From Mycolicibacterium litorale (GTDB lineage Bacteria > Actinomycetota > Actinomycetes > Mycobacteriales > Mycobacteriaceae), in NCBI RefSeq assembly GCF_014218295.1, contig NZ_AP023287.1, forward strand, positions 3,348,001 through 3,412,000: a DNA stretch of 64,000 bases, read 5' to 3'. Below, piece by piece: positions 63,928 to 64,000 of this stretch (position 1 is its first letter; each line of letters opens with the position of its first letter). Both the position numbers and the translations under genes were made by a program. Below the pieces are notes generated by a model. That model saw only the letters and a list, made by a program, of their open reading frames with translations. It did no database searches and was not told the origin of the DNA.

Positions 63928-64000
63928 ATGCCTGGTCGACGCGATCACTCCGCCGCCCTTCTTCCCCCGATGACGTGGGACGCCTGGGGTGATCCGGCGG
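63928..64000 (+). CDS. FAD-binding oxidase (Rv2251-like), 3' truncated by the window
   Basis: Only 24 codons are visible: MPGRRDHSAALLPPMTWDAW followed by GDPA. The MTWDAWGDPA block is the conserved start of the actinobacterial FAD-linked oxidase/alkyl-DHAP synthase-like family (Rv2251 position). The start is separated from the TetR gene by 17 bases and has no ribosome site, so it is probably leaderless. The rest lies outside the window. Confidence 0.7.
   Translation, partial: MPGRRDHSAALLPPMTWDAWGDPA

Overview
The window is a high-GC actinobacterial chromosome segment that reads as a fast-growing mycobacterium (Mycolicibacterium type). The gene order matches, from memory, the Mycobacterium tuberculosis stretch Rv2219 to Rv2251: DUF4191, RDD protein, glnA1, glnE, glnA2, the Hip1/CaeA protease pair, panB, CYTH-CHAD protein, RNase H/phosphatase, zinc-ribbon protein, Nif3, cobC, ptkA, ptpA, SURF1, cobD, ahpE, DUF3052, Rv2240c lipoprotein, aceE, mabR, fabD-acpM-kasA-kasB-accD6, glpD1, a TetR regulator and a divergent FAD oxidase. 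Many genes overlap by 1 to 10 bases. Many others have a TANNNT hexamer 6 to 8 bases before the start codon, as in leaderless mycobacterial genes.

Layout. 1-4860: nitrogen-assimilation start, with glnA1 behind a four-half-site GlnR box and followed by 25-bp tandem repeats and a terminator. 4869-9059: dtd, DoxX, then a three-gene operon (SpoIIE phosphatase, CarH-type B12 domain protein, STAS protein) that looks like a light- or cobalamin-sensing partner switch. 9056-14920: LLM oxidoreductase, thioesterase, glnE and glnA2 on the minus strand. 14934-22872: two Hip1-like proteases, a WS/DGAT acyltransferase, panB, an enoyl-CoA hydratase and a CYTH-CHAD protein. 22873-23284: rnpB. 23309-30074: an accessory block (AraC regulator, VOC protein, RibD-like reductase, CPBP protease, MFS transporter fused to a MarR domain, methyltransferase, thioredoxin-reductase-like flavoprotein, XRE-cupin regulator). 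30071-37042: the conserved RNase H to cobD block.

37423-44249 is an accessory island: an orphan LuxR regulator with a degenerate receiver, a secreted Pro/Glu-rich protein, a second GlmS, a membrane polysaccharide deacetylase/GT2 fusion, and a GH19 chitinase-like lipoprotein. Together they suggest synthesis and trimming of an extracellular (partly deacetylated) poly-GlcNAc polymer. 44548-48356 holds small metabolic genes, tRNA-Val(UAC), ahpE and DUF3052. 48527-58185 links pyruvate dehydrogenase E1 to the FAS-II mycolic acid operon through the regulator MabR. 58221-64000 holds a DMT transporter, a Usp protein, an APC permease with a Usp-like tail, glpD1 and a TetR gene divergent from an FAD oxidase that runs off the end.

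The two most interesting parts are the B12-sensor/SpoIIE/STAS operon and the GlmS/deacetylase-GT2/GH19 island. Assignments rest on reading the sequence and on family knowledge; no database search was run.
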